Origin: an uncultured Prevotella sp.
GTDB lineage: Bacteria > Bacteroidota > Bacteroidia > Bacteroidales > Bacteroidaceae
Length of the DNA stretch: 64,000 bases
Reading direction: 5' to 3'
NCBI GenBank assembly: GCA_945873145.1
Contig: CAMCBZ010000005.1
Location: forward strand, 1 to 64,000
Part shown: positions 42,394 to 51,303 of the stretch, one piece after another
Layout of the letters: each line of letters starts with the position of its first letter
How positions within the stretch are numbered: position 1 is the stretch's first letter
The notes under the pieces: model-generated
Told to the model about the DNA's origin: nothing
Database searches by the model: none
Seen by the model: the letters and a program-made list of their open reading frames with translations, nothing else
Translations under genes and position numbers: made by a program

Positions 42394-43413
42394 ATGAAGA
42401 ACGGAAACACCATCAACAACATAGTGAAGGTGGCATTGAGCCTGTTGCTGGGCGGTGCCATCCTCTATTGGATGTATCGTGGCTTTGACTTCCAAGGCAT
42501 GAAGCAGGTGTTGCTCCACGGGATGGACTGGACATGGATGCTCCTCTCCTTTCCTTTCGGCATACTGGCGCAGGCCTTCCGTGGCTGGCGCTGGCAGCAG
42601 ACCTTAGAGCCGGTGGGAGAGAAGCCTCGCGCCTCGGTGTCGGTCAACAGCATCTTTGTGTCCTATGCCGTGAGCTTGCTGATTCCCCGTGTGGGCGAGT
42701 TCGCGCGCTGTGGCATCCTGCGGCGGTGGGACGGTGTGTCGTTTCCCAAGGCTTTGGGAACGGTGGTCACTGAGCGAGCCATCGACTCCGTATTGGTGAT
42801 GGTGATGATCGTAGCCACGCTTCTCTCGCAGTTCCGTGTCTTCCAGTCTTTCTTCCGGCGCACGGGCACGCGTGTTGATGAGTTTTTGGCAAGCTTCTCG
42901 TCTACGGGCTGGCTGGTGACGATGATATGTGGCATAGCCGTGATCATCCTGCTCTGGGTGCTGCTCAGAAAGATGTCTATATATAATAAGGTGAAGGATC
43001 TCTTCCATGGACTGTGGCAGGGAGTAGTGTCGGTGCGCTATGTCAAGAACGTACCCTTGTTCATTTTCTACTCCGTTGCCATTTGGGCTTGTTACTTCCT
43101 TCACTACTATCTCACCTTTTTCTGCTTCGATGCGACCCGCCATTTAGGTTTCGCCTGTGCGATGGTCACGTTCATCGTCGGCAGCATCGCTGTCATCGTG
43201 CCCACTCCCAACGGTGCGGGTCCCTGGCATTTCGCGGTGAAGACCATGCTCATCCTCTATGGTGTAGCGTCTACGGCAGCCCTGAACTTTGTGCTTATTG
43301 TCCACAGCATACAGACTTTGCTCGTCGTGCTCATCGGCATCTATGGATGGATGGCCTTAAGTTTCACGAAGAAGAGGGTGAGCAACAAGAAAGAGACTAT
43401 CATCAGTGAATAA
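42394..43413 (+). CDS. lysylphosphatidylglycerol synthase TM-region / YbhN family flippase-like protein
   Basis: A 339-residue polytopic membrane protein with seven to eight hydrophobic segments. The family signature is seen: RGWRWQQTLEP, SVNSIFVSYAVSLLIPRVGEFARCGILRRWDGVSFPKALGTVVTERAID in pieces, and near the end FIVGSIAVIVPTPNGAGPWHFAV. These proteins match the flippase half of MprF but lack the aminoacyl-transferase domain. Substrate unknown, probably a lipid. It is followed after 35 bases by pepD. Confidence 0.85.
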   Translation: MKNGNTINNIVKVALSLLLGGAILYWMYRGFDFQGMKQVLLHGMDWTWMLLSFPFGILAQAFRGWRWQQTLEPVGEKPRASVSVNSIFVSYAVSLLIPRVGEFARCGILRRWDGVSFPKALGTVVTERAIDSVLVMVMIVATLLSQFRVFQSFFRRTGTRVDEFLASFSSTGWLVTMICGIAVIILLWVLLRKMSIYNKVKDLFHGLWQGVVSVRYVKNVPLFIFYSVAIWACYFLHYYLTFFCFDATRHLGFACAMVTFIVGSIAVIVPTPNGAGPWHFAVKTMLILYGVASTAALNFVLIVHSIQTLLVVLIGIYGWMALSFTKKRVSNKKETIISE

Positions 43414-43448
43414 GTAAAATATTTATTGTAACCATTAAACGTAATATT

Positions 43449-44903
43449 ATGAGTGAAATCAGCAATCTGCAGCCAGCAGCCATCTGGCGCAACTTCGACG
43501 CACTGACACAGGTGCCGCGTCCGTCGGGACACTTAGAGAAAGTACAGCAGTTCCTTCTCGACTTCGCAGCAAAGATTGGCGTGGAGGCTTTCAAGGACGC
43601 TGGCGGCAATATCGTCATGCGCAAACCGGCCACCCCGGGCTATGAGAACCGTAAGACCACGCTGTTGCAGGCTCACATGGATATGGTGCCTCAGAAGACG
43701 CCTGACAGCCAGCATAACTTCGAGACAGACCCTATTGAGACCTATGTTGAGGACGGTTGGGTGCACGCCAAAGGCACTACGCTCGGATCTGACGACGGTA
43801 TCGGCGTGGCAGCCATCATGGGCGTGTTCGAGAGCAATGACCTCAAGCACGGACCTTTGGAGGCTCTGATCACACGCGACGAGGAGACAGGTATGTATGG
43901 AGCCAATGAACTGCCCAAGGGAGAACTCAACGCCGACTACTATCTCAACCTCGACTCTGAGACATGGGGAAACTTCTGCATCGGTAGTGCAGGCGGTATC
44001 GACATCACCGCTACAATGCAATATCAGGAAGTGGAGAACGATCAGGAGGCTGCCGTCAAGGTAACTTTGAAGGGATTGCGTGGTGGACACTCAGGTCTGG
44101 AGATCAATGCCGGTCGTGCCAACGCCAATAAGGAGATGGTGCGTCTCGTGCGTGAGGCTATCGCCGAGCTGGGTGCCCGCCTGGTCTGCTGGGAAGGCGG
44201 CAACATGCGCAATGCCATTCCGTCTCATGCCGAGGTGGTGCTCGCTTTGCCAAAGGCAAATGTAGAGGCACTGAAACAGATGGTAGAGAAGCAGCGTCTG
44301 GCTATCGAGGATGAGTTCAAGACGATAGAGAGCAACGTGCTGTTCTTCTGCGAGGAGGTCGACAAGCCGGCTACACTGGTACCGGAAGAGATTCAGGACA
44401 ATCTCGTGGACGCTATCTACGGTTGCCACAACGGTGTGGTGCGCTTCATCCCTGTCAAGCCCGACGTGGTGGAGACCTCGTCAAACCTCGCCATCATCTC
44501 CATCGGAGAGGGTAAGGCCGCTATCAAGATCCTGGCTCGCTCCAGCCGCGAGGATATGAAGATGTATGTTGCTACACAGTTGGAGAGCGTGTTCTCCATG
44601 GCAGGCATGAAGGTGGAGTTCTCCGGCTCTTACGGTGGTTGGGATCCCAATCCCGACAGCTCTCTGCTGAAGTTACTGTGCAAGGTCTACAAAGAACAGA
44701 ATGGCAAGGACGCTACCGTTGTTGTGGATCATGCCGGACTGGAGTGCTCTGTGATCCTGGAGAAGTACCCCAACATGGAGGTCGTCTCTCTCGGTCCTAC
44801 GCTCCGCAGCCCGCACACTGTCAACGAGCGCTTCGAAATTGCTACCGCTGAGCCTTTCTGGAAGCTGCTGACAGCAGTGCTCGAGCAAGTCCCCGAGAAG
44901 TAG
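43449..44903 (+). CDS. pepD: aminoacyl-histidine dipeptidase (peptidase D)
   Basis: A 484-residue M20-family zinc dipeptidase that splits dipeptides such as carnosine. Zinc-site motifs: LQAHMDMVPQK, TLGSDDGIGVAA, and ITRDEETGMYGA with the catalytic Glu. The dimerisation domain begins with GLRGGHSGLEINAGRANA, and the end DHAGLECSVILEKYPNMEVVSLGPTLRSPHT brings the last His ligand. Length is normal for PepD. Confidence 0.95.
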   Translation: MSEISNLQPAAIWRNFDALTQVPRPSGHLEKVQQFLLDFAAKIGVEAFKDAGGNIVMRKPATPGYENRKTTLLQAHMDMVPQKTPDSQHNFETDPIETYVEDGWVHAKGTTLGSDDGIGVAAIMGVFESNDLKHGPLEALITRDEETGMYGANELPKGELNADYYLNLDSETWGNFCIGSAGGIDITATMQYQEVENDQEAAVKVTLKGLRGGHSGLEINAGRANANKEMVRLVREAIAELGARLVCWEGGNMRNAIPSHAEVVLALPKANVEALKQMVEKQRLAIEDEFKTIESNVLFFCEEVDKPATLVPEEIQDNLVDAIYGCHNGVVRFIPVKPDVVETSSNLAIISIGEGKAAIKILARSSREDMKMYVATQLESVFSMAGMKVEFSGSYGGWDPNPDSSLLKLLCKVYKEQNGKDATVVVDHAGLECSVILEKYPNMEVVSLGPTLRSPHTVNERFEIATAEPFWKLLTAVLEQVPEK

Positions 44904-44920
44904 ACGATAAAGACAGGGCC

Positions 44921-45160
44921 CTTTTAAGACATAAAGACATGTCCTTGTTTTTAAGACATAAAGACATAAAAGACATATTCTAAAGGACAAGTCATCTTTT
45001 AAGACATAAAGACATGTCCTTGTTTTTAAGACATAAAGACATAAAAGACATATTCTAAAGGACAAGTCATCTTTTAAGACATAAAGACATAAAGAACATA
45101 TTTTCTTCTTGTCTTTATGTCTTTTTTGTTTTATGTCTAAAATATGTCTTTATGTCTAAA
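44921..45160. repeat. 75-bp tandem repeat rich in AAGACATAAAGACAT
   Basis: Two full copies of a 75-base unit start at 44921 and 44996, and a third partial at 45071. Each unit contains AAGACATAAAGACAT twice. The following 45100-45160 is the reverse-complement word family (ATGTCTTTATGTCTTTT), allowing a long hairpin. No gene is credible in 44904-45379 apart from two leader micro-frames. Confidence 0.85.
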
Positions 45161-45248
45161 TAAAAAGAAGTCTGTCTTCCTGTCTTTCTTTTGTCTCTTC
45201 TGTCATCAAAAAGAATATTAAATCGTTGGCTCGCTCGCATATTTTTTC

Positions 45249-45379
45249 TAATTTTGCAGTCAGTTAATCAATATTCATCAATTTATGGACGATTATCACG
45301 CGGAAAACTTCAAGTATTAACGTGAGGATTCGACTCAGAGAGTCAGTCCCCACACATCTTTTCATGGAGATTGGCTACA
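45249..45379 (+). promoter_or_regulatory. corA promoter and leader with micro-ORF and hairpin
   Basis: A -7 box TAATTTTG (45249-45256) gives a leader of over 100 bases. It holds an 11-codon frame (45285-45320), six bases later a hairpin of GGA/TCC and GACTC-AGA-GAGTC (45326-45349), and a 12-codon frame starting at 45364 that overlaps the corA start. Confidence 0.55.
45285..45320 (+). CDS. putative corA leader peptide, 11 residues
   Basis: ATG at 45285 opens MDDYHAENFKY and stop. It is too short to judge by composition. Its place between a -7 box and a hairpin ahead of a magnesium transporter gene resembles leader-peptide control of the mgtA and corA transcripts in enterobacteria. No homology was recognised. 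Confidence 0.35.
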   Translation: MDDYHAENFKY

Positions 45380-46306
45380 ATGAGAACATATTGGAACATT
45401 GAGAAAAAGCTGAGCGCCCTCCAGGAGTGGCAGCCCAACTGCTGGATTCAAGTAACGTGTCCCACCGACGATGACCAGCGCGAACTGGTGGACAAATTCA
45501 ATATCCCCGATTATTTCCTTAGCGACATCAGCGATACTGATGAGCGTGCCCGCTATGAGTACGACGATGGTTGGATGCTCATCATCTTGCGTATCCCATA
45601 CGTCAAGGAGGTGAAGAGCCGCACACCTTATACTACTGTGCCGCTCGGTATCATCCATAAGCGCGACGTGACCATCACTGTCTGCTTCTACGAGACGAAT
45701 ATGATGATCGACTTCGTCAGCTATCAGCAGAAACGCGGTGAGGGATTCACCGACTATGTCGACATGATCTTCCGTCTCTTCCTCTCCAGTGCCGTGTGGT
45801 ATCTGAAGCGGTTGAAGCAGATCAACACCCTTATCGAGAAGGCTAAGCACAACCTCGACAGCGAGATCAACAACGAGAGTCTGATCGGACTGTCAAGGCT
45901 GCAAGACTCTCTGACCTTCTTCATCACTTCCATCCGTGGCAATGAGAACCTGTTGCAGAAGCTGAAGTTCAAACTGCAAGTCGATGAGTTGGATGCCGAC
46001 CTTATTGAGGATGTCAGTATCGAGATGACGCAGGCGCGCGAGACTACCAACATCTACTCCAACATTCTGGAGTCGACGATGGACACCTATCAGAGCGTTA
46101 TCAACAACAACATGAACACGACGATGCGTAACCTTTCGTCGATCAACATCGTACTGATGTTCCCTACGCTCATCGCCAGTTTCTATGGTATGAACGTTGT
46201 CAACGGGCTCGAGTCCTCGCACTATGGCTTTGTCATCACCATCGCCATATCTATTGTCGTGACTGCTATCAGCCTGTGGTATTTGAAACGAAAACGGCTC
46301 CTTTAA
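45380..46306 (+). CDS. corA: magnesium/cobalt transporter CorA
   Basis: A 308-residue CorA/2-TM-GxN family channel. The large N-terminal cytoplasmic domain is followed by a long helix (INTLIEKAKHNLDSEINNES to TNIYSNILESTMDTYQSVIN) and two membrane helices; the first ends in the essential YGMNV motif (GMN), and the chain closes with the basic KRKRLL. ATG 45380 (MRTYWNIEKKLS) is chosen over TTG 45371 because it is a normal start. A long leader suggests regulation. Confidence 0.93.
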   Translation: MRTYWNIEKKLSALQEWQPNCWIQVTCPTDDDQRELVDKFNIPDYFLSDISDTDERARYEYDDGWMLIILRIPYVKEVKSRTPYTTVPLGIIHKRDVTITVCFYETNMMIDFVSYQQKRGEGFTDYVDMIFRLFLSSAVWYLKRLKQINTLIEKAKHNLDSEINNESLIGLSRLQDSLTFFITSIRGNENLLQKLKFKLQVDELDADLIEDVSIEMTQARETTNIYSNILESTMDTYQSVINNNMNTTMRNLSSINIVLMFPTLIASFYGMNVVNGLESSHYGFVITIAISIVVTAISLWYLKRKRLL

Positions 46307-46381
46307 TACGCTAAACGGCGGCAAACTTAAGTTTTTTCGTAAAAAAACAGTAGTTTTTGTTGGAATTACAGTTTTTTTGTT

Positions 46382-46389
46382 TAAGTTTG
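46382..46389 (+). promoter_or_regulatory. -7 box of the DUF349 gene
   Basis: TAAGTTTG, with a ~100-base leader to the start at 46494. Confidence 0.6.
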
Positions 46390-46493
46390 CATAATAATAT
46401 CAAATAGCATGTGTTGTCTGCTCTCTTGTCGTCTGTGTATAGAGACGGGGGAGGGACAAGTGACAAACCGAATCATAAACTTAAAACGGTGTA

Positions 46494-48479
46494 ATGATGG
46501 ACTCTCAAGAAAACGCCTTGGAGCAGGATAAGAACCTGGCCCAGGGAGCCACGGAAGGCGAACAGAATGCTGTGCAGGCACAGGACGAGAATGTAGAAAA
46601 CGCAAAGGCCACTGAGGCTCCTGCTGCTGAATCGTCTGATACCGAGCAGCAAGAAGCGTCTGCAAACAAGGAACAGTCGGCCGAAAGCCAGAAACAAGAG
46701 GATGAGCCACAGACGGCTGAAGCCTCCGAAGCAAATCAGAATGGCGACAGTTCTGCGGAACAGCCTGCTCATAAGGTCTATGCCTCTAAGCAGGAAGTGC
46801 TCGAAAGAATCAAGGAGATTGCCCGCAACGAGGACAAACCCGACAAGGATGAAGTGGAGCACTTGAAGTCTTCCTTCTACAGATTCCACATTGCCGAGCG
46901 CGAGAAACGGCAGAAAGACTATCTCGAAGCCGGTGGCGATCCTGAGAAATATCAGATTCTGCCCGATGACGACGAGGAGACTTTCAAGGCTGAGATGCAG
47001 ATTATCAAGGAGAAGCGTGCCAAGGCTTTCCAAGAGCAGGAGGCTGAGAAGCAGGCCAATCTGCAACGTAAGCTCGACATCATCGAGAAGATCAAGGCAA
47101 TGGCTACCTCGCCTGAGGAGGCCAACAAAAACTATAATGAGTTCAAAGAACTGCAAAAGGAGTTCAAGGACATCAAGTCTGTGCCGCCAGAGAAAGCCAA
47201 TGAGGTGTGGCGCAACTACCAGCTCTATGTAGAGCAGTTCTATGACTTGCTCAACCTCAACCGCGAAGCCCGTGAATATGACTTCAAGAAGAACCTTGAA
47301 GCCAAGACGAAGCTCTGCGAGGAAGCAGAAGCTTTGGACAAGGTGCCCGACGTGGTCAGCGCCTTCCATCAGTTGCAGGAGCTGCACGCTCAGTATCGTG
47401 AGATCGGTCCTGTTGCCAAAGATCTGCGTGAACAGATCTGGGCGCGCTTCAAGGCTGCCAGCACGGTCATCAACAAAAAGCACCAGCAGCACTTTGAGGA
47501 GCTTCGTGCCAAGGAGGAGGAGAACCTCGCCAAGAAAACAGAGCTCTGCGAGAAGGTGGAAGCCTTAGCCAAAGAGGAGAACAAGGGCATCGGCGACTGG
47601 GAGAAGCATTCCAAGGCCATCATCGCCTTGCAGCAGGAGTGGAAGACCATCGGCTTTGCTCCGCAGAAGATGAATGTGAAGATCTTTGAGCGCTTCCGTG
47701 CGGCTTGTGACGACTTCTTCAGCCGCAAGAGCGAGTTCTTCAAACAACTCAAGCAGCAGTTCGCTGCCAACGCTGAGAAGAAGCGCGAACTCATCAAGAA
47801 AGCACAGGAGCTGACCGACTCCACCGACTGGAAGACTACGGGAGATAAGTTTGTCGCTCTGCAAAAGGAGTGGAAGACGATCGGCGCTGTGCCAAAGAAG
47901 CTCGGTGACCAGCTGTGGAACGAGTTCCTCACGGCTTGCAACCACTTCTTCGATGCTCGCAATGCCGCTCACGCCGGTACGCGTACGGAAGAGAAAGCCA
48001 ATCTGCAAAAGAAACGCGACATCATCGCTCAGCTCAAGGAACTGGCCGAGCAGGGCGTGGACAATGCGCAGGATAAGGTGCAGGAACTTGTCGACGCCTA
48101 TAACGCTGTCGGTCATGTGCCGTTCAAGGAGAAAGATAAGATTTTCAAGGAGTACCACGATGTGCTGGACAAGATCTACAGCGATCTGCACGTGTCTGTG
48201 GCCCGCCGTCGTCTCGACAACTTCAAGCAGAATCTGCGCAACGTGGCTAAGCGTGGTGAGGATGCTGTGGACAATGAGCGTGGTCGTCTGGCCCGCCGCT
48301 ATGAGCAGCTCAAGCAGGAGATTGCCACCTACGAGAACAACCTCGGCTTCCTGAATATCTCAAGCAAGAAGGGCAACAGTCTCGTTGACGAGATGAACCG
48401 TAAGGTGCAGCGACTCAAAGACGACGCTGAGCTCGTGCGCCAGAAGATCAAGGCTATCGACAGTCAAGATAATAATTAA
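46494..48479 (+). CDS. DUF349 domain-containing protein
   Basis: A 661-residue, highly charged cytoplasmic protein. The first ~90 residues are low-complexity (Glu, Ala, Gln, Ser). Then several DUF349 repeats follow, each about 70-75 residues with a W-K/Q-x-I/IGPV signature: KEFKDIKSVPPEKANEVWRNY, HAQYREIGPVAKDLREQIWARF, EWKTIGFAPQKMNVKIFERF, EWKTIGAVPKKLGDQLWNEF and YNAVGHVPFKEKDKIFKEYH. The C-terminus is a coiled coil. The function of DUF349 proteins is not established. A terminator follows. Confidence 0.88.
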   Translation: MMDSQENALEQDKNLAQGATEGEQNAVQAQDENVENAKATEAPAAESSDTEQQEASANKEQSAESQKQEDEPQTAEASEANQNGDSSAEQPAHKVYASKQEVLERIKEIARNEDKPDKDEVEHLKSSFYRFHIAEREKRQKDYLEAGGDPEKYQILPDDDEETFKAEMQIIKEKRAKAFQEQEAEKQANLQRKLDIIEKIKAMATSPEEANKNYNEFKELQKEFKDIKSVPPEKANEVWRNYQLYVEQFYDLLNLNREAREYDFKKNLEAKTKLCEEAEALDKVPDVVSAFHQLQELHAQYREIGPVAKDLREQIWARFKAASTVINKKHQQHFEELRAKEEENLAKKTELCEKVEALAKEENKGIGDWEKHSKAIIALQQEWKTIGFAPQKMNVKIFERFRAACDDFFSRKSEFFKQLKQQFAANAEKKRELIKKAQELTDSTDWKTTGDKFVALQKEWKTIGAVPKKLGDQLWNEFLTACNHFFDARNAAHAGTRTEEKANLQKKRDIIAQLKELAEQGVDNAQDKVQELVDAYNAVGHVPFKEKDKIFKEYHDVLDKIYSDLHVSVARRRLDNFKQNLRNVAKRGEDAVDNERGRLARRYEQLKQEIATYENNLGFLNISSKKGNSLVDEMNRKVQRLKDDAELVRQKIKAIDSQDNN

Positions 48480-48500
48480 CCTGCCAATCATATTAGAAGG

Positions 48501-48541
48501 TCCCAAGTTTTGAGACGTGAGTCCCATACTTGGGATTTTTT
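48501..48541 (+). terminator. terminator after the DUF349 gene
   Basis: TCCCAAGT (48501-48508) pairs with ACTTGGGA (48528-48535), then T run. Confidence 0.75.
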
Positions 48542-48960
48542 GTTTGTGGCAGAAACGCCAATTTGTGGTTGAGCAGACCGCCTAAAGAGTTTGTTGTCCT
48601 CACGCTTTTAAAATCTTTATAAGCGTAGAGCCACGGATTTGTTCTTCCACGAATCTTCACGAGTCTCCACTAATGTGGGGCGATAGCTACTTGTGTCTAT
48701 TCGTGTAGATTCGTATTTTGACTCTTCCGCGACTCTTCACGAATTACCACTAATGACGATTAATAGCTATTCGTGTAGATTTGTGTAGATTCGTGGATAG
48801 CTCTTCTACGCTTTATACGAATCTTCACGAATGACGGTCGAAACTATTCGTGTTGGTTAGTATCGATTCGTAGCTTTGTCCTTACGCGAGTCGAGTCCTT
48901 TTGAAAACATCGATATGACAGATGCTGTAACTGCTTGTGATCTTGTTAAATTGCCACTCG
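48542..48960. repeat. gene-free region with TTCGTGTAGATTCGT words
   Basis: The stretch repeats TTCGTGTAGATT(C)GT at about 48700, 48770 and 48783 and its near-inverse GAATCTTCACGA at 48651 and 48820, with GACTCTTCACGA at 48731. The order of words is repeated loosely, with no fixed period. No gene is credible. Confidence 0.65.
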
Positions 48961-48967
48961 CTACATG

Positions 48968-49056
48968 GTCAAACAAATGTTATGCTTTTGGTCAAACAAA
49001 TGTTAGACTCAAAGTCAAACAAATGTTAGACTTATGGTCAAACACTTGTTTGACCA
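48968..49056. repeat. four-copy array with exact 23-bp period (second locus)
   Basis: GTCAAACA starts at 48968, 48991, 49014 and 49037, each 23 bases on. Three copies continue AAATGTTA; the last reads GTCAAACACTTGTTTGAC, a 7-bp-arm inverted repeat equal in arms to the unit of the 25.5-kb array. Nothing else is seen up to the menE stop codon at 49133. Confidence 0.9.
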
Positions 49057-49132
49057 TCAATAAAATTCCATTTTTCACGCATATTCCTTTACTTTTCTGC
49101 CTTATTACCCTTTTTTCTTTTTAATACCCTTT

Positions 49133-50161
49133 TTACCTTTTTACTTTTCTCTTTGGTTTCCCCGTCTCCGTCATGGGTATCTTGTCGATGTGCTGCACTT
49201 CCCGCGGAACCCAGTATTTTGGCAGGACACGGCGGCAGATGGCGGCAACGGCATCGGTGTCGGTGGCTTCGGTGAGCAGGATCTCAGCCTCGCCGAACTT
49301 CACGTCCTTGCGTCGGGCAATGACAAAAGGCGCTGAGAGATGAGGCTTCAAGGCATGCTCCACCTCTTCAATCTGTATCTTGATGCCACCAGAGACAATC
49401 ACGTTGTCCTTACGTCCGAGGATGCGGAAGCCCTTGCCGGGGACGATCTCTGCGCGGTCGTTGGTCTTTAGTGTTCCCTCATGCACCAAGGGGGCGTCGA
49501 TCATCAGGCAATCATCTTGGTCCAGGCTTACTTTTACACTTGGGAAAGGCTGGTACCACTCACTGGCCTCAGGGCCGTTGAGTCGCCTTAAAGCGATATG
49601 CGAGAGCGTCTCTGTCATGCCGTAGGTGCTCCACACCGCATGGGGAAAGTCACGCAAGGCGGTAGCCAACTGGTCATCGATAGCCCCGCCGCCGATGATC
49701 AGATGTCGGGTCTGACGCAGCAGCGCCGCCTCCTCGGGTACTTGCAGGGTGTTGTAGACTTGCAGGGGAACCATAGCGGCAAAGGTTGGAGCCGCGATTT
49801 CCTGCCCTTGTAGACAAGGGTAAGGCAGGGCAGCAGGGTCTTGGAAGTCAGTCTCCGTGACGCCTTGTCCTTGCAATAAGGCCGCCATGGGATGCCCACT
49901 CGGCTCTACGCTGAGCAGGCGCAACTGTCGCTCGATAGACCGCACCACGACCATCTTAGCGCCGATATACTTCAGATTCATGCAGAGCAGTGCCGTGTCG
50001 CCGGGTTGCAGTCCAAGGAAGTCGCATGTGATGCGGGCTGAGTTGCGCATCTTTTCTTTCTCAGCCCACATCGGTTTGGGTGCGCCTGTACTGCCACTTG
50101 TGTGCACGAGTACGCGGTCGCTATTGTTGCGCCACTCACTTAGGAATTCTTCGAGTACCAT
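49133..50161 (-). CDS. menE: o-succinylbenzoate--CoA ligase
   Basis: A 342-residue AMP-forming acyl-CoA synthetase that activates o-succinylbenzoate in menaquinone synthesis. The ATP loop is VHTSGSTGAPKP, the central motif YGMTET, and the hinge region has GRKDNVIVSGGIKIQIEEVE; the C-terminal catalytic lysine is in ETGKPKRKV. It is shorter than usual (about 450) because the N-terminal domain is reduced, as in other Bacteroidetes MenE. It overlaps menC by 22 bases. Confidence 0.92.
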   Translation of the reverse strand: MVLEEFLSEWRNNSDRVLVHTSGSTGAPKPMWAEKEKMRNSARITCDFLGLQPGDTALLCMNLKYIGAKMVVVRSIERQLRLLSVEPSGHPMAALLQGQGVTETDFQDPAALPYPCLQGQEIAAPTFAAMVPLQVYNTLQVPEEAALLRQTRHLIIGGGAIDDQLATALRDFPHAVWSTYGMTETLSHIALRRLNGPEASEWYQPFPSVKVSLDQDDCLMIDAPLVHEGTLKTNDRAEIVPGKGFRILGRKDNVIVSGGIKIQIEEVEHALKPHLSAPFVIARRKDVKFGEAEILLTEATDTDAVAAICRRVLPKYWVPREVQHIDKIPMTETGKPKRKVKR

Positions 50162-51171
50162 AGCTTGTCGTCTTTAATCTCCAAAGGCATCGGAATGTTG
50201 TCGGTGTAGAGCAGTCCTGTTCCTAAGCCTTGCGGCATGGTGATGTGTGGTCCGTACACCTCGGCACAGAACTGCGCCACGGCGTTGAGTCCGATATTGC
50301 TTTCTAAAGCCGAGGTGATCCAAGAGCCGATGCCACGGTCCTTGCCCATTCTGATCCATTCGTGGCAACCGTGCATGCCACCGTGCAGGCTGGGTTTCAG
50401 CACGAGATAGGCAGGACAGAGTTTGTCAAGCAGCATGGCTTTCATCGACGGCATGTTGATGCCGATGAGCTCCTCGTCGAGTGCGATGGGCAGTGGCGAG
50501 TGTTGACAGAGCTCCGCCATCTCTTTCCATTGATGCGGTTTGATAGGTTGCTCGATGGAGTGGATGTCGTATGGGGCCAAGGCTTCCAACCGCTGCATGG
50601 CATTGTCGGGCGTGAAGCCACCGTTGGCATCGACGCGGAGCTCCACTTGCTCCTTGCTGAAGCACTCACGGATGTGCTTTACCAAGTCCAGCTCACGCTC
50701 AAAGTCGATGGCCCCAATCTTCAACTTCACACAGTGGTAGCCAGCCTTGAGCTTAGCCTCTAACCGTGTGTACATCTCGTCGAAGGTTCCCATCCACACG
50801 AGTCCGTTGATGGTGATGCCTTCCTCGCCGCGGCTGAAGGGAGTGTCGAAGAGTGCCGTGGAGCCCTTTGCGTCGAGTTGTGCGAAAGCCGTCTCCAGTC
50901 CGAAGAGGATGGAAGGGTAGGGTCGCAGCATCTCATAGGGTATGCCGCCCAACCGGTTGACCAGTTCGCACGTGTCGTGAAGGAGAGACAGATAGCGTTC
51001 GTCGCTCATGGCGTCACAGCTCAGGTCGGGCAGTGTCGAGCACTCTCCCGTGCCCTTTACTCCGTTGCGTTCAAGGGTGATATAATAGGAATGGTGGGTG
51101 GTGTACACGCCACGGCTGGTGCCAGCCGGCTGCTTGAAGTGCAGTACCCTGTCGGTAATCTCGTATCTCAT
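50140..51171 (-). CDS. menC: o-succinylbenzoate synthase (enolase superfamily)
   Basis: A 343-residue dehydratase from ATG 51171 (MRYEITDRVLHFKQPAGTSR); the frame extends to 51360 but that lies over the next promoter. Catalytic features of the MLE subgroup: KLKIG (acid/base Lys), RVDANGGF and ALDEELIG (metal ligands), and VLKPSLHGG (second Lys). Context (menE overlap, menB/D/F nearby) supports OSBS rather than dipeptide epimerase activity. Confidence 0.9.
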   Translation of the reverse strand: MRYEITDRVLHFKQPAGTSRGVYTTHHSYYITLERNGVKGTGECSTLPDLSCDAMSDERYLSLLHDTCELVNRLGGIPYEMLRPYPSILFGLETAFAQLDAKGSTALFDTPFSRGEEGITINGLVWMGTFDEMYTRLEAKLKAGYHCVKLKIGAIDFERELDLVKHIRECFSKEQVELRVDANGGFTPDNAMQRLEALAPYDIHSIEQPIKPHQWKEMAELCQHSPLPIALDEELIGINMPSMKAMLLDKLCPAYLVLKPSLHGGMHGCHEWIRMGKDRGIGSWITSALESNIGLNAVAQFCAEVYGPHITMPQGLGTGLLYTDNIPMPLEIKDDKLWYSKNS

Positions 51172-51199
51172 GTTCAATACTACTTTTGTTGCGTGAAGG

Positions 51200-51207
51200 C
51201 AAAAGTA
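51200..51207 (-). promoter_or_regulatory. -7 box of menC-menE
   Basis: TACTTTTG on the minus strand, 28 bases before the menC start. Confidence 0.6.
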
Positions 51208-51303
51208 AGAAAAAAAGGATAAAAAAGCAAGTTTTATTTTGTCTTTCCCCGATATTGCACTATCTTTACACTGAAATAAACTTTTAGCAAGTGACAGCGT
51301 ATC

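Noticed and set aside
44673..45065. 130-codon minus-strand frame with a 25-residue repeat
   Set aside because: The repeat only reflects the 75-bp DNA repeat and the rest is antisense to pepD.
48876..49124. 82-codon frame over the 23-bp array
   Set aside because: Cys/Phe/Leu-rich low-grade translation of repeat and AT-rich DNA, no promoter or family.
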